Shown: positions 27,982 to 37,894, counted from the stretch's first letter. The stretch: 64,000 nucleotides of DNA from Eubacterium plexicaudatum ASF492 (GCF_000364225.2 NZ_AQFT02000001.1:2418001-2482000); one strand, 5' to 3'. Notes: a model not told the origin generated them from the sequence alone. Numbers and translations: made by a program.

Positions 27982-28898
27982 GATTTTTCCCCCTCCCCTG
28001 TCAGTTTTAGAAAATAGTCCTCAAGTGATTCCGTATGCTTCGTAATCGACGTCATTTCCACCCTGTTCAAAAGCAATTGCTTTGAAATTTCCTGCGTAGC
28101 AGCCGAAAGCTCATAGATACGGATTCTGGAATCGTCCATAATCTTAAAATTGCTTAGATTCATTTTGTCCGAAAGTATATAGGCGGCTTTTTGCGTGTTT
28201 TCTACCGTAAGCTCAATAAATGCCGTATTCATCTCGGAGATTTCTTTCATGGAAATTTCCTTTATCAGTTTCCCATGGCTGATAACGCCGATGGTATCTG
28301 CAATACTTTCAATTTCCGAAAGAAGATGGCTGGATATCAGAAACGTCATGCCATACTCGGCTGACAGCATCTGAAACAGCTCCCGGATCTGTTTCATCCC
28401 GGCCGGGTCCAGTCCGTTGGTAGGTTCGTCGAGTATGACCAGCTCCGGCCTGCAAAAGATGGCACGGGCAATTCCCAGACGCTGCTTCATTCCCAGCGAA
28501 TACCTTTTCACCGGTTTATCTGCCGCTTCGGCAAGCCCAAGCATATTCAAGGCTTCGTTCAGGCTGTCTTTGCTGTAATACCCCATGTATTCACAATGGA
28601 GCTTAAGATTGTCCCTCCCGCTCATCTGTTCATAAAATGTGGGAAATTCAATAATGCTTCCCATACGCTTAAATACCTCATAAGATGTGTTTTCAAGAGT
28701 TTGCCCAAAAAGCTCTACCGTCCCTTCTGTCGGCTTCCACAGGTTCGTGATCATCTTCATCACCGTCGTTTTTCCGGCTCCGTTCGGCCCTAAGAATCCA
28801 TAGATCTCTCCTTTTTTCACATGGATACCGACATCCCTTACCAGCTCTTTGCCATCGATCTTTTTCGTAAGATGGTTTGTCTGTAAAATATAAGACAT
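27975..28898 (-). CDS. BcrA-like ABC exporter ATPase
   Basis: A 307-residue ATPase with Walker A GPNGAGKTT, signature YSLGMKQRLG, Walker B LVILDEPTNGLDP and switch His in LISSHLLSE, plus a C-terminal extension typical of BcrA/LanF. The frame extends upstream, but the start at 28898 has AAGGAGG at good spacing. It follows a kinase gene with a 148-base gap that may contain a regulated promoter. Likely self-protection against peptide antibiotics, by family. Confidence 0.86.
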   Translation of the reverse strand: MSYILQTNHLTKKIDGKELVRDVGIHVKKGEIYGFLGPNGAGKTTVMKMITNLWKPTEGTVELFGQTLENTSYEVFKRMGSIIEFPTFYEQMSGRDNLKLHCEYMGYYSKDSLNEALNMLGLAEAADKPVKRYSLGMKQRLGIARAIFCRPELVILDEPTNGLDPAGMKQIRELFQMLSAEYGMTFLISSHLLSEIESIADTIGVISHGKLIKEISMKEISEMNTAFIELTVENTQKAAYILSDKMNLSNFKIMDDSRIRIYELSAATQEISKQLLLNRVEMTSITKHTESLEDYFLKLTGEGEKSC

Positions 28899-29046
28899 AT
28901 TCACTGCCTCCTTCTCTCTTTGTTTTATGAATACCATTATATCGGCATCCGTTTTCAAAACTCTTGACCAATTCTTACGAATTTCTTTCATCATCTTTGC
29001 CCACGCTTTGGGGGCATAAAGGGATACCCGGAAGGTGTTTCACCAT

Positions 29047-29985
29047 TCAGTAATTTATTTTTTTCAGTCTGACCGTAAATGTTGTTTTTGTACCCGGTAT
29101 GCTGTCTAAATAGATATCCCCACCCAACTGGAGAGCAAGGTTTTTCGCAATCGTAAGCCCCAGGCCATTCCCCTGCACCTCCCGGTTCCTGGAATCCTCC
29201 ATAGTGTACAGCCGCTCAAATATACGGTCAGCAAATTCTTTCTGGATTCCTTTCCCCCTGTCAGTTACATCAATCAATACACTGTTTTTCTCCTCGCGCA
29301 AAAATATCCCAAGATACTTTCCGTCACCGCCATATCTGACTGCGTTGGACAGCAGATTAAACAGGATCCTCTGCAATGCCTCTTTATCGCCCTGGACAAA
29401 AATTCCCCTCTCTGGTATCGATAGCTCCACTTCAAAATCCTTCTGTAACAAAATCTCATAGAAACCAAGGGCACTTTCCCTGCATATTTCGCTTACGTTG
29501 ATCCTGGAAAGGGTGATATTGGTATCGCCTGCCTCAAGCTTTGCCAAAGTGAAGAACTGATTAATCATATCCACTACCTGTTTTGCCTTTGCCTCCACCT
29601 TCTTTAACATTTCATCATCTGCGCCTGTAAGGCGCATGATTTCCAGATAACCCAATATCACAGTCAGGGGCGTTTTGATATCATGGGATATATTCGCCAG
29701 CATTTTCTTTGAAGCAATTTCGCCCCTCCTGAATTCAGCCTTCGCCTTTTGACGGTCAAGCAGCAGACGGTTAATCTCTCCTGTGAGTTCCATCAGGACA
29801 GGTTCGTCTGTAAATACCATTACTTTTTCATCGCTGTCAGACTCGGAAATCTCTTCTAACTTCCGGCTGATCTGTATTAGTTTGGTCTGGATTCCTCTCC
29901 TGAAAGCGAACCGCTGATACAGGACAACAAGGGTCAGAACGGTGATCACAATCAAAAGGAAAAAGAAAATTGTCTGGCCGCTCAT
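29047..29985 (-). CDS. sensor histidine kinase next to the BcrAB-like exporter
   Basis: A 312-residue kinase with one N-terminal membrane segment (TIFFFLLIVITVLTLVVLY), a HAMP-like helical linker, the H-box NISHDIKTPLTVI, N-box LLSNAVRYGG and G boxes DRGKGI and GNGLGL. It has almost no extracellular part. The start at 29985 comes one base after the regulator stop. Gene order regulator, kinase, ATPase, permease implies control of the exporter downstream, as in lantibiotic-resistance loci. Confidence 0.86.
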   Translation of the reverse strand: MSGQTIFFFLLIVITVLTLVVLYQRFAFRRGIQTKLIQISRKLEEISESDSDEKVMVFTDEPVLMELTGEINRLLLDRQKAKAEFRRGEIASKKMLANISHDIKTPLTVILGYLEIMRLTGADDEMLKKVEAKAKQVVDMINQFFTLAKLEAGDTNITLSRINVSEICRESALGFYEILLQKDFEVELSIPERGIFVQGDKEALQRILFNLLSNAVRYGGDGKYLGIFLREEKNSVLIDVTDRGKGIQKEFADRIFERLYTMEDSRNREVQGNGLGLTIAKNLALQLGGDIYLDSIPGTKTTFTVRLKKINY

Positions 29986-29986
29986 G

Positions 29987-30676
29987 TCACAAATCTCCTG
30001 CCTTATACCCAATCCCCCAGACTGTAACGATATATCCGGGATTATGGGGATCGTCCTCTATCTTCGTCCTCAGCCTGCTGATATGGACATTCACGGCATT
30101 TTCGTCCCCCAGGTATGCATCGTTCCAGACAAGGGAATATATCTGTTCCTTTGTGTATACCTTTTTTGGATTCTGTAACAGTAATTTCAGGATCCCAAAC
30201 TCTTTTGCCGTAAGTTCGATCTCTTTGCCATCTTTTTTCACAGAGTAAGCATTCAGATCCATTGTCAGGGCGCCTTTTATAAGAACAGGCTGCTGCATGG
30301 AAGTTCCAGAAGCATACTGGGTGGTCCTTCTGATATTGGCTTTTATGCGCGCCAGCACTTCCGTCACGGAAAATGGTTTTGTAATATAATCATCTGCCCC
30401 CAGCCCAAGTCCCAGGGTTTTGTCAGAATCCGTATCTTTTGCCGATATGATAATAATGGGAACCGTACTGGATTCCCTGATTTTCCCCATGACCTCCATA
30501 CCATTCCTTTTTGGTATCATCAGATCAAGCAAAACCAGACCAAAATCATCGGAAAAGAACTTCTCACAGGCGCTTTCCCCATCTGATACAGCAATGACTT
30601 CATAATTTTCTGTCATCAAAAAGCTTTTTAACATGGCGCTGATTTCCATATCATCTTCCACCAATAAGATTTTCAC
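29987..30676 (-). CDS. OmpR-family response regulator of the BcrAB-like system
   Basis: A 229-residue regulator beginning at GTG behind GGAGGGAAGG. The receiver has EDD, Asp in LVLLDLMIPKRNG, and ISAKD and TKPF; the winged helix includes IELTAKEFGILKLLL and WGIGYKAGDL at the end. It starts 20 bases after the broken permease at 30697, so it may be co-transcribed with the upstream exporter genes as well as its own partners. Confidence 0.87.
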   Translation of the reverse strand: MKILLVEDDMEISAMLKSFLMTENYEVIAVSDGESACEKFFSDDFGLVLLDLMIPKRNGMEVMGKIRESSTVPIIIISAKDTDSDKTLGLGLGADDYITKPFSVTEVLARIKANIRRTTQYASGTSMQQPVLIKGALTMDLNAYSVKKDGKEIELTAKEFGILKLLLQNPKKVYTKEQIYSLVWNDAYLGDENAVNVHISRLRTKIEDDPHNPGYIVTVWGIGYKAGDL

Positions 30677-30696
30677 AATGCCTTCCCTCCAACCTA

Positions 30697-31898
30697 TTAA
30701 GAAACCGCCATTTTCTTATGAAACATATACCAAAGTATAAAAACCGGGAATAATACCCATGCTGTCACCACACCCGTATCTGTTACCGCGAATATCCTGA
30801 AAAATGGTTCCTGCCTGCCCGCACTCAAAACAGCCTGCACAATTGCCGTAACTCCTGCTGCCATGCCGCCCTGACACAAACCCTCTTTCATTACCATCCA
30901 ATACATCTCCTTTTTCCGGATGCCGATTTTATACATGATCTTAAAATCATTTCTCCTGTTCAGCAGATTTGTAAACACAGTATTGAAACAGACCAAAAAT
31001 CCGATCATCGCAAGAATGATGATAAAAAACCAATGCATCACCTTCTGGCAGTGATCGGAATCTATATACTTCTGTATTTGCTGTCCGGCATTGCGGAAGG
31101 AATATCCGTTCATGTCTGAAATACGCTCCAAACTGGATGCAGCTATTGCCTCCCCGCCCTCCTCGGTCCACACATTGACAACCTGCCGGTATAGCGCTCC
31201 TGGGAAAAGCCCAGCCGTTCCCCTGTCCACAATCAGCAGATTTCCTCCTATATGATTTTCCGACAATATAATATTCTGGGCATCCAAAAGCTTTACACAG
31301 TCAGACTTACATCCGTTTTTCGAGCCGTTTATAATCAATTGCTCATCATAAATGGTAAACATGTCCCCGGCCTCCAGGTTCAATGTCTTTGCCAGCTCCG
31401 CTTCCATGATTGCAACAGGGCCGTCCCTTTCTTCATCATAGGACGGCACCAGCGCCTTTATATGATCCGTGGTCGCCAAAACCAGATTGTATAAGCATTG
31501 TTTCTTTCCGTCTATCTCCTGTTCCATAGCGAGCATCGACTCATAATTCCCGCTGTCTGCGTTTAATTTTTTCCTTTCCTCGCATAGAAAGATTCCCCTG
31601 TCGTAATTGATCTCATAATCCTGCATCTGCCTGATGCCTGGAGTTGCTTTCATTTCCTGAAAAACAGAATCCGATATGGAAGGAATATCCCCTCCCGCTA
31701 TATTTTCATAAATGCTTCCTGCCGTCCCTCCAGGGCTTGTGCATTCAATCTGTTTGCCATCTGGACATTTGCAAAAAGCTGGTTCCCAATCAGAAGAAAT
31801 ACCGTGATAAAACAGAGGAACAGACCTGTCAGGACGGTATTTCTTTTCTCTTTTAAAAGATACCCTCTCACTACAGATAAGATTTTCTTTCTATCCAT
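30697..31898 (-). pseudogene. MacB/FtsX-type permease, frameshifted
   Basis: The N-terminal membrane segment (NTVLTGLFLCFITVFLLIGN) and a ~250-residue outside domain are followed by membrane segments with FNTVFTNLLNRRNDFKIMYK, the FtsX signature. One base is missing at 31716-31717, separating the first ~66 residues from the rest. Its start overlaps the end of the ATPase pseudogene at 31891. With only three or four membrane helices and about 400 residues it is the single-FtsX kind. Substrate unknown. Confidence 0.75.
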
Positions 31899-32553
31899 TA
31901 ACAATTTCACCATCCTCTAAACGAATCACACGGTCTGCATCTTTTACCAGATCTTCATTATGTGTAACAATCAGGATACTGGTTTCATACTTTGCTGCCA
32001 GCTTTTTCAGCAGGTCTATTACAATCCTCTCCGTCTTGGAGTCAAGATTTCCGGTGGGTTCATCGGCGAAGAGAATAGGCGGATGGTTGATGAGCGCCCT
32101 TGCAATGGCCGTTCTCTGCTATTCGCCGCCCGATAATTGATCCGGATAACATTTTTCATATTTCCTGATTTCCAGCGCATCAAGAAGCTCCCTCACATAA
32201 TCCGTATCTGATTCCAGTTCCGGCAGCCGAATATTTTCAGTGACAGTCAGTGAGTGCAATAATTCATATGCCTGGAATACAAATCCTATTTTTTCCCGCC
32301 GAAGAAGCGTCCTTTTTTCTTCGCTCAGATTAAAAATATCCGTACCGTCAATGTAAACCTTTCCCTTTGAAGGTCTGTCCAGACCGGCAAGAATATTCAA
32401 AAGCGTTGATTTTCCCAAACCGCTTCTCCCCAGTACAGCGACAAATTCACCTTTTTGAATCGTCACCGATACATCGTGCAATGCCTGCAATGACACCGCA
32501 TTTTAGCAATATATTTTTGAAATGTTCTCTGCTCTCAATACTTCCAATTTCAT
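31891..32553 (-). pseudogene. MacB-like ABC ATPase with two in-frame stop codons
   Basis: A 220-codon frame with Walker A GRSGLGKST, signature LSGGE and Walker [14 protein letters not shown], all in the same phase. A TAA interrupts it near codon 17, where a residue before NAVSLQALHDV is expected. A TAG replaces the first Gln of the conserved LSGGEQQ signature near 32120. These are substitutions, not missing bases, so this gene looks genuinely inactivated or at least altered. It partners the permease at 30697. Confidence 0.8.
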
Positions 32554-32623
32554 TTACCTCCTACTTAAAACCTTAACGGACGAAATCTGCCAGCCCCACA
32601 TGAGCATGTATTATGGAATGCCT

Positions 32624-33829
32624 TTAAAATATAAAAAGTAAAACTATGATTTCTACAGCCAGCAAACCCAACAGCACAGGCAGCAGCACTGGACAGGAAG
32701 AGACTGCCCCCGCAAGCAGCAGCATTACCACCGGAACCACATATTTCCGAGGATGATGCCACAGGTCGCTTTCAATTTTCCAGCCCCGGATGGGATAAAA
32801 CCACTCCAACAGCACAGACAGCACTGCACTTTGCAGAGCAAAGAAAACAGCCCCGGCAATCACCAGGACAGTGATGCCGCCGTTTTGTATCTGCCAGCTA
32901 CAGAGGAATATCGCATCTGCAGCCATATTACAGGAAAAAATAAACAGGCAGTATGGGATGCAAAAGCGCCGTTTCTGTCCAGGCAGGAAACGGACTGCCT
33001 GCTCCAGGTCACGGTCGCAGGACAGCAGGATACAGATGGGCGTATTTAAGGATAGAATCGCAAAACCCACCGGAATCACGGACAGACCAGCCATTTCGCT
33101 AAAAAAATAGGGCAGTACCAGGGCTACGCACCACATCACAGCGGTATTGAGCAGATAATTCTTATGGCAGCTCAGATACCGGAAAAAATACCGCCATAAG
33201 GAACCCCTCTTCCGTTGCTTAATAACATGGCTTTTCTCACTCTCCTTCCGATAAAAAACGTATCCATCTGCCTTCCACAAAATCAGAATAGCAACGAAAC
33301 TATTCGCAAGCGGCAACAGTCCAAACCATGGTCTGCTTCCTAAAAACAGAATGGCGGACATTATGGCAGCGGCCCAAAGCCCACCCGCATACCAATATTT
33401 TCTTAAGCAATAGGCTGCAGCAGCCATAAGGACCGCATGAAGCATACTGATGACCATTCCTATCATCTCTATGGGCTTCCATGCAGAAACAGCCAGCAGG
33501 ACCGCCAGAAGCAACCCTGTCTTTGTAAGAACCGTATAGCCTCCCAGCACCGCCACATAGAAGAAGACAAATTCTTTGGGCTGCTGCGGCAGCATCAGCA
33601 TAGTCTTAAGCTCCACAGCGTTATCTTTAGAAGTTAGGGCCTGCCACATTACGCCTGCGGTAAAGGCGTTTATCATCAGGATCCGCACAGATGCCGCAAT
33701 CTGTACCTGAAAGCCTGCGGTATACAGCCCCCAAAATACGATCACATCCATCAAAAGTGTCCGGGGCAGCCGCTCGTATCTTGCCCCAAACAGTTTTTTG
33801 GCAAAGGCTTTACCTGTCATTTTCATCAT
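32624..33829 (-). CDS. large multi-spanning ABC exporter permease
   Basis: A 401-residue, very hydrophobic protein with about ten membrane segments and no recognised catalytic motif. It follows the ATPase at 33810 with a 20-base overlap and has GGGAGG before its ATG at 33829, so it is the permease of that set. It resembles the loosely conserved permeases that accompany YxdL/BcrA-type ATPases rather than FtsX proteins. Substrate unknown. Confidence 0.7.
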   Translation of the reverse strand: MMKMTGKAFAKKLFGARYERLPRTLLMDVIVFWGLYTAGFQVQIAASVRILMINAFTAGVMWQALTSKDNAVELKTMLMLPQQPKEFVFFYVAVLGGYTVLTKTGLLLAVLLAVSAWKPIEMIGMVISMLHAVLMAAAAYCLRKYWYAGGLWAAAIMSAILFLGSRPWFGLLPLANSFVAILILWKADGYVFYRKESEKSHVIKQRKRGSLWRYFFRYLSCHKNYLLNTAVMWCVALVLPYFFSEMAGLSVIPVGFAILSLNTPICILLSCDRDLEQAVRFLPGQKRRFCIPYCLFIFSCNMAADAIFLCSWQIQNGGITVLVIAGAVFFALQSAVLSVLLEWFYPIRGWKIESDLWHHPRKYVVPVVMLLLAGAVSSCPVLLPVLLGLLAVEIIVLLFIF

Positions 33830-34516
33830 GCAGTGCCTCCCGGATATCCGCGGCACCTATCTGCCCGCTTTCAAAGGTCTGCCGGATCTTACCGTCCTCC
33901 AGGACAAATACCCGGTCAGAGGTCATCGTGATGCTCTCCAGAATGTGGGAGGAAAACAGCACAGTTCCATGCTCCTTATACCCCGAAATCTGCTGGTACA
34001 GATATTCCGTGCTCTGGAAATCCAGACCATTGACCGGCTCGTCCAGGAGGAGCAGTCTGGGTTTCAGGGCAAAAGCCGTGATCAGGAATGCCTTTTTCCG
34101 GTTCCCGGTTGACAGTTCCCGTAACAGGGTATCTGTATATTCTTCAAAGTGAAAGCCCTGTATCAGCTCCGATACATCCGGCACCTCTTTCCCATAGGCG
34201 GCGCATACATAAGCCAGGTATTCCCGGAAAGTAAAATACGAAAAAGAATTGTCCTCGGCAAACACCGTATAGCGGCAGAGCTTAAAATCCCGATCCGGGA
34301 AGTCCACAGGGGAGCCGCCAAAGCAGATACCCTCTGAACGGAAGGTAGGGAGCAGTCCGGAAAGTACCTTCAAAATGTGGTTTTTCCGGCCCCGTTCAGC
34401 CCGATCAGGCCTGCCACTTCATGCTCCGCCAGAGAAAAAGAAAACCCCGAAAGTATCATTTTCTCGTTACTGTACCATGCACTTAAGCTTTTCACAGCCA
34501 GGAGCACTTCTCCCAT
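33810..34516 (-). pseudogene. ABC ATPase of the small-protein exporter set, frameshifted
   Basis: The first part contains Walker A GLNGAGKTT and then stops. With one base restored near 34375 the frame continues (ILKVLSGLLPTF) through the signature-like STGNRKKAFL and Walker B LLLLDEPVNGLD to 33810, about 235 residues. The signature differs from the usual LSGGQ but resembles that of BcrA-like ATPases. The ATG at 34516 follows the small protein stop by one base behind GGGGGA. The break may be a consensus error. Confidence 0.72.
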
Positions 34517-34517
34517 C

Positions 34518-34694
34518 TTATCTTCCCCCTTTGTCGTTCTTTTCTTTTTTCCATATGGTATATGCGGAATACAGGAAGGCGCCTGCTAAAACTATGTAAA
34601 GCCCCATCATCGGGAAGTTACCGGATACCCCGCATACAATGGCTGCAACCAGCCAGATCAATCCCAGACTTCCCCGAATATAAATATGACGCAT
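34518..34694 (-). CDS. 58-residue membrane protein leading an exporter operon
   Basis: Starts MRHIYIRGSLGLIWLVAAIV behind GGAGG at ideal spacing. It has two hydrophobic segments (about residues 10-22 and 30-45) and a basic tail (WKKEKNDKGGR). The stop is one base before the ATPase start, so the genes are coupled. Small two-helix proteins of this kind sometimes accompany exporter ATPase/permease pairs. Function unknown; possibly a subunit or regulator. Confidence 0.65.
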   Translation of the reverse strand: MRHIYIRGSLGLIWLVAAIVCGVSGNFPMMGLYIVLAGAFLYSAYTIWKKEKNDKGGR

Positions 34695-34729
34695 TGTTTT
34701 TTACCTCCTTCATCGTCTCTTTGTGTTCT

Positions 34730-35272
34730 CTATGTATCCTGCTGCTGTCTCCATATATATGCTTCTTTCAGCAGGCATTCTATGCATTCCTGCTTGCCTT
34801 CCGTATAGCTTTTTCGGTCATCCGGAAATTGTAACGCCAGTTTTTTCTTACAGGCATCGTATCTCATTGCTTTATCAGGATGGCAATTCAGATAATCCCG
34901 AAAATTGATATAGTTTTTCCATTCTGTCCCATCCCATTTGACTGCATGGATATGATGTGTGCGCGTATCTTTTGCAAAATCACCCATTACAAATAGTATT
35001 TGCCCGGCAACATCTTCCCAGCGAAAAATAAAACCGTGTTCTTCCAACAGTTGCATATAAAGTGAAATATCATTCAAATCACGGAGGCCAATCACGATGT
35101 CAATAATTGGTTTTGCATAGATGGAAGCAATCGCAGTGCTTCCGACATGCTGGATATCAACAGCGGCATTTCCGAAAAGTTTCTTCAATTCCAAAATTAC
35201 ATTTTTAGCATTTTTATCCCATTCCTTCTGATGGGATGAAAGCTCTACGCTTCCTCTTTTTAATCCTATCAT
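34730..35272 (-). CDS. GrpB family (UPF0157) protein
   Basis: A 180-residue protein with the family blocks VDIQHVGSTAIASIYAKPII and THHIHAVKWDGTEWKNYINF. GrpB-like proteins have a nucleotidyltransferase-like fold; the GST and DIVIG residues resemble the NTase core. Biochemical function is not established. It is complete and free of lesions, unlike many neighbours. It is followed by the exporter operon with a 35-base gap. Confidence 0.85.
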   Translation of the reverse strand: MIGLKRGSVELSSHQKEWDKNAKNVILELKKLFGNAAVDIQHVGSTAIASIYAKPIIDIVIGLRDLNDISLYMQLLEEHGFIFRWEDVAGQILFVMGDFAKDTRTHHIHAVKWDGTEWKNYINFRDYLNCHPDKAMRYDACKKKLALQFPDDRKSYTEGKQECIECLLKEAYIWRQQQDT

Positions 35273-35323
35273 TTTTCTCCCCAGGCAGCTTGCGGCTCTG
35301 CCGTATCAGTTGTACCAGTATGG

Positions 35324-35839
35324 CTATTCCGACAGGGCGATCCTGTATATATCCGCCTGTTCTCCATCAATTTCAAAGCTGCGCTCATAGACTCCGCCAT
35401 TCCGGATGATTGTTTTAACCGAAGGTCCATTCTTCCTCTCCACAGAAAGATACAGTTCGTTCATCCCGGTCTTTTGGGCAACCTCCAATAACTGACGCAG
35501 CATTTCCGTAGCAAAGCCTTTTCTTCTTTCTGACGGACGGACGCTGTAACCGCAATGGCCGAGATCCTTCAGGAAATCGTTCAGCGTATGCCTGAAATCA
35601 ATGATTCCCACAATTCTATCATCATCGACAGCAAAGAATGTGTCCGTTATAACCCAATTCGGATTAACGCTCTCTTCTTTCGTATTTGCGTCTATGGATC
35701 TGCACCATTCTGTGTAATCATCCGTTTTATCAAATAATTCACTTCCGTTGATGACAAATTCTCCATGTTCAAAAAATTCCTGTCTGAACTCTATGGCCTG
35801 TTCTTTCATCGCTTCTGTTGGTCTGACTAATTGAATCAT
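35324..35839 (-). CDS. GNAT family acetyltransferase
   Basis: A 171-residue acetyl-CoA-dependent acetyltransferase. The core strand and acetyl-CoA loop are visible as DLGHCGYSVRPSERRKGFAT, followed by LLEVAQKTGMNELYLSVERK and a C-terminal N-G-G turn (IRNGGVYE). This resembles YkkB-like or predicted small-molecule acetyltransferases; the acceptor substrate cannot be predicted. It ends 51 bases before GrpB and begins 3 bases after the next gene stop, so the cluster may be one transcript. Confidence 0.85.
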   Translation of the reverse strand: MIQLVRPTEAMKEQAIEFRQEFFEHGEFVINGSELFDKTDDYTEWCRSIDANTKEESVNPNWVITDTFFAVDDDRIVGIIDFRHTLNDFLKDLGHCGYSVRPSERRKGFATEMLRQLLEVAQKTGMNELYLSVERKNGPSVKTIIRNGGVYERSFEIDGEQADIYRIALSE

Positions 35840-35842
35840 TTT

Positions 35843-36598
35843 TCACACTCCTTTATCTGTTAAGATTTTATCAAATTTCTTTTCCGACAGAATTTCATGT
35901 GTCACAAACTGCCCGTCATAGAAAAGGGAAAAGGTTGTAAAGGGCGAGGGACACCTTTGCGCATCCTCTTTGGTCTGAATATGTACAGATTGAAATACCG
36001 CGTTCCTGGCCTTTGCCATCTCCTCCAGTATTGGTACATACTTCGCCGTAAAAGGGCATTGGTTTGTGTAATACAATACAAATCCTTCCGGCATATCTTT
36101 CTGCCTGCCCACGCTGTCCCGAAAGCGGGGAAGTGATGCACCCTCCTCAAAGGGCAGATACATCAGCTCAAAATAAGGCTCCGCTGTATCCGCTGTCCGA
36201 AAGCCTTTATACCCCATATACTTTGGGTCAGAGAGGAACCCCATTTTCTTTTTGGAGGACAGGATCACAAGACCCTTTTTCCCTTTCTCTTTACTGTCCT
36301 TGATACATGCATCCAGCAGTAAGTTCGAGTATCCATGCCCCTTGAACTGCCCGGATACCCACAGACAGTCAATGTACATGTAGCCCTCCGCCTCGACGGG
36401 CGCCCATGCGTATTCCGCAGGGATATACTCAATGAAGCATTTCCCCCGGACATTGCCTTTTAGGAATACAAGCCCCTCGTCCAGCCTGTCTTTCAGCCAG
36501 TTCTTCTTGGACATGACCTGAATATCCTTGTTATTGGAGATCGCACAGCAAATGTGCTCCTGATCAATATTTTCGTGTGTCAGTTTTACAAGTTCCAT
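35843..36598 (-). CDS. GNAT acetyltransferase with YoaP-like C-terminal domain
   Basis: A 251-residue two-domain protein. Residues 1-160 hold a GNAT domain with CLWVSGQFKGHGYSNLLLDA as the acetyl-CoA loop. The C-terminal ~90 residues (LYYTNQCPFTAKYVPILEEM and TFSLFYDGQFVTHEIL) match the YoaP-like domain, which looks thioredoxin-related. The substrate is not known. It directly follows the CPBP protease gene. Confidence 0.85.
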   Translation of the reverse strand: MELVKLTHENIDQEHICCAISNNKDIQVMSKKNWLKDRLDEGLVFLKGNVRGKCFIEYIPAEYAWAPVEAEGYMYIDCLWVSGQFKGHGYSNLLLDACIKDSKEKGKKGLVILSSKKKMGFLSDPKYMGYKGFRTADTAEPYFELMYLPFEEGASLPRFRDSVGRQKDMPEGFVLYYTNQCPFTAKYVPILEEMAKARNAVFQSVHIQTKEDAQRCPSPFTTFSLFYDGQFVTHEILSEKKFDKILTDKGV

Positions 36599-36601
36599 AT
36601 T

Positions 36602-37356
36602 CTATTGCCTCCTTTGATCTACATTTCGATATAATAAAAGAATCAGCCCAATCAACACCAGTGTGACAGCTGCCGCTATGGTGAACTGGCACGCATAACG
36701 GGGAACTGCTCATATTTCAATATGTAAGTAACAAAAGCATTCGGCAGGTTCACGAAGAAGGATACAATCAGGTTATTACCAGATAGCTTGTATGCAGCCG
36801 CAAATCCGACCCCTACTGCAAACAGCAGAAGAATGTCCTCCCAAGTGCGGAATCCTGGATAGCCCAAATGATAAAGGGAGAACATTGCCCCGGAAACCAG
36901 AATTGCCGGTACCCATCCAAATTGCCGGTCGATCCGGCTCTGCACAAATCCGCGGAATAAAAATTCCTCAAAAAACGTGGTCATAATCAGCGGCATAATT
37001 CCCATAGGCAGCAAGTGCCAGGGGATCTGCTCACCGACAGCCATCTTTGGGATAAGCTGTCCTCCAACGGAAAATACCACAAAGGCAACCAAAACAACCC
37101 ATTGCCGTATGCCCGGCTTTTTGAAACCGACTTCTGTCAACACGCTACCGGAAACTGATACTCCATTTTCCTTATACAAACAGTGCAGCGGAATCAAAAG
37201 GCTGAATACCAGCCCATACAGGAGATTGTAAAAAATAAAATATAGTATGGGCGTTTGATTTAGATTCGCTGCTATAATGCAGATAATCAGCATGATTTCT
37301 ATGCCGGCTGAAATCAGGAGCGTTTTTCCTTTTCCCCTGTTTGCTGCTTCCTTCAT
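36602..37356 (-). pseudogene. CPBP intramembrane metalloprotease, C-terminal frameshift
   Basis: About 253 residues with six or more membrane segments. The CPBP motifs are present: EEFLFRGF with the two Glu and Arg, and SLYHLGYPG with the His. This family includes prenyl-protein peptidases and bacteriocin-immunity proteins. The frame breaks at 36688-36689 where one base is missing; restoring it adds a last membrane segment (FTIAAAVTLVLIGLILLLY) and ends at 36602. The start at 37356 overlaps the small upstream gene by ATGA. All visible catalytic residues lie before the break. Confidence 0.75.
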
Positions 37357-37481
37357 CCTAACCACCCCTGGTAAAACGCAACTGCCCCAAAACCAACGCC
37401 TACAACCATCGCCGCTAATGTTACAACAATCATGACAGGGTGTTCTTTCATCAGTTTCCCTAATTCTTTTAAATCGTCCAT
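37353..37481 (-). CDS. 42-residue single-span membrane protein
   Basis: Begins MDDLKELGKLMKEHPVMIVV behind GGAGGAG and has one hydrophobic segment ending in FYQGWLG. Its stop overlaps the CPBP start (ATGA). It may be a small partner of the protease or a peptide-like product handled by it. No family recognised. Confidence 0.6.
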   Translation of the reverse strand: MDDLKELGKLMKEHPVMIVVTLAAMVVGVGFGAVAFYQGWLG

Positions 37482-37538
37482 TGAATTTCTCCTCCTCGTT
37501 CTACAATCAAAAATTTGCATTATATTCTCATAGCTGCG

Positions 37539-37859
37539 TCAAAGCCAAGTCCCATTAAATGCCGCTGCCATAATCATTATCAACAAAACAATAATCAGCA
37601 CACATATTATAAAGCCAAATAAACAGATAACAAGCCCACTTGTCCATAACGTGGGGTATAGCTTTCTGCTCTTTCTCGTAACAATGGAAATAATCACGCC
37701 AATAAAGGAGAGTATCGGTCCTACAATTATAATGTCGGTGTATGCATAGGGTGCATGGTTTGCGCTGTAATAATAAAGCGCAAACGTGAAAAAAGAGGAG
37801 ATTCCCAGTATAAGCGGTAACAGCATTAATTTTTTGCTTGCTGGCTTTCTATACTTCAT
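37539..37859 (-). CDS. small multi-span membrane protein
   Basis: A 106-residue protein with three or four hydrophobic segments and a basic N-terminus. The layout (short loop HAPYAYTDIIIVGPILSFIG, then IISIVTRKSRK) resembles DUF4190/DUF6142-like small membrane proteins, but the match is loose. Function unknown. Confidence 0.5.
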   Translation of the reverse strand: MKYRKPASKKLMLLPLILGISSFFTFALYYYSANHAPYAYTDIIIVGPILSFIGVIISIVTRKSRKLYPTLWTSGLVICLFGFIICVLIIVLLIMIMAAAFNGTWL

Positions 37860-37894
37860 TATTCTTGCTGTCCTCCATAAATTCCTATTTCTCT

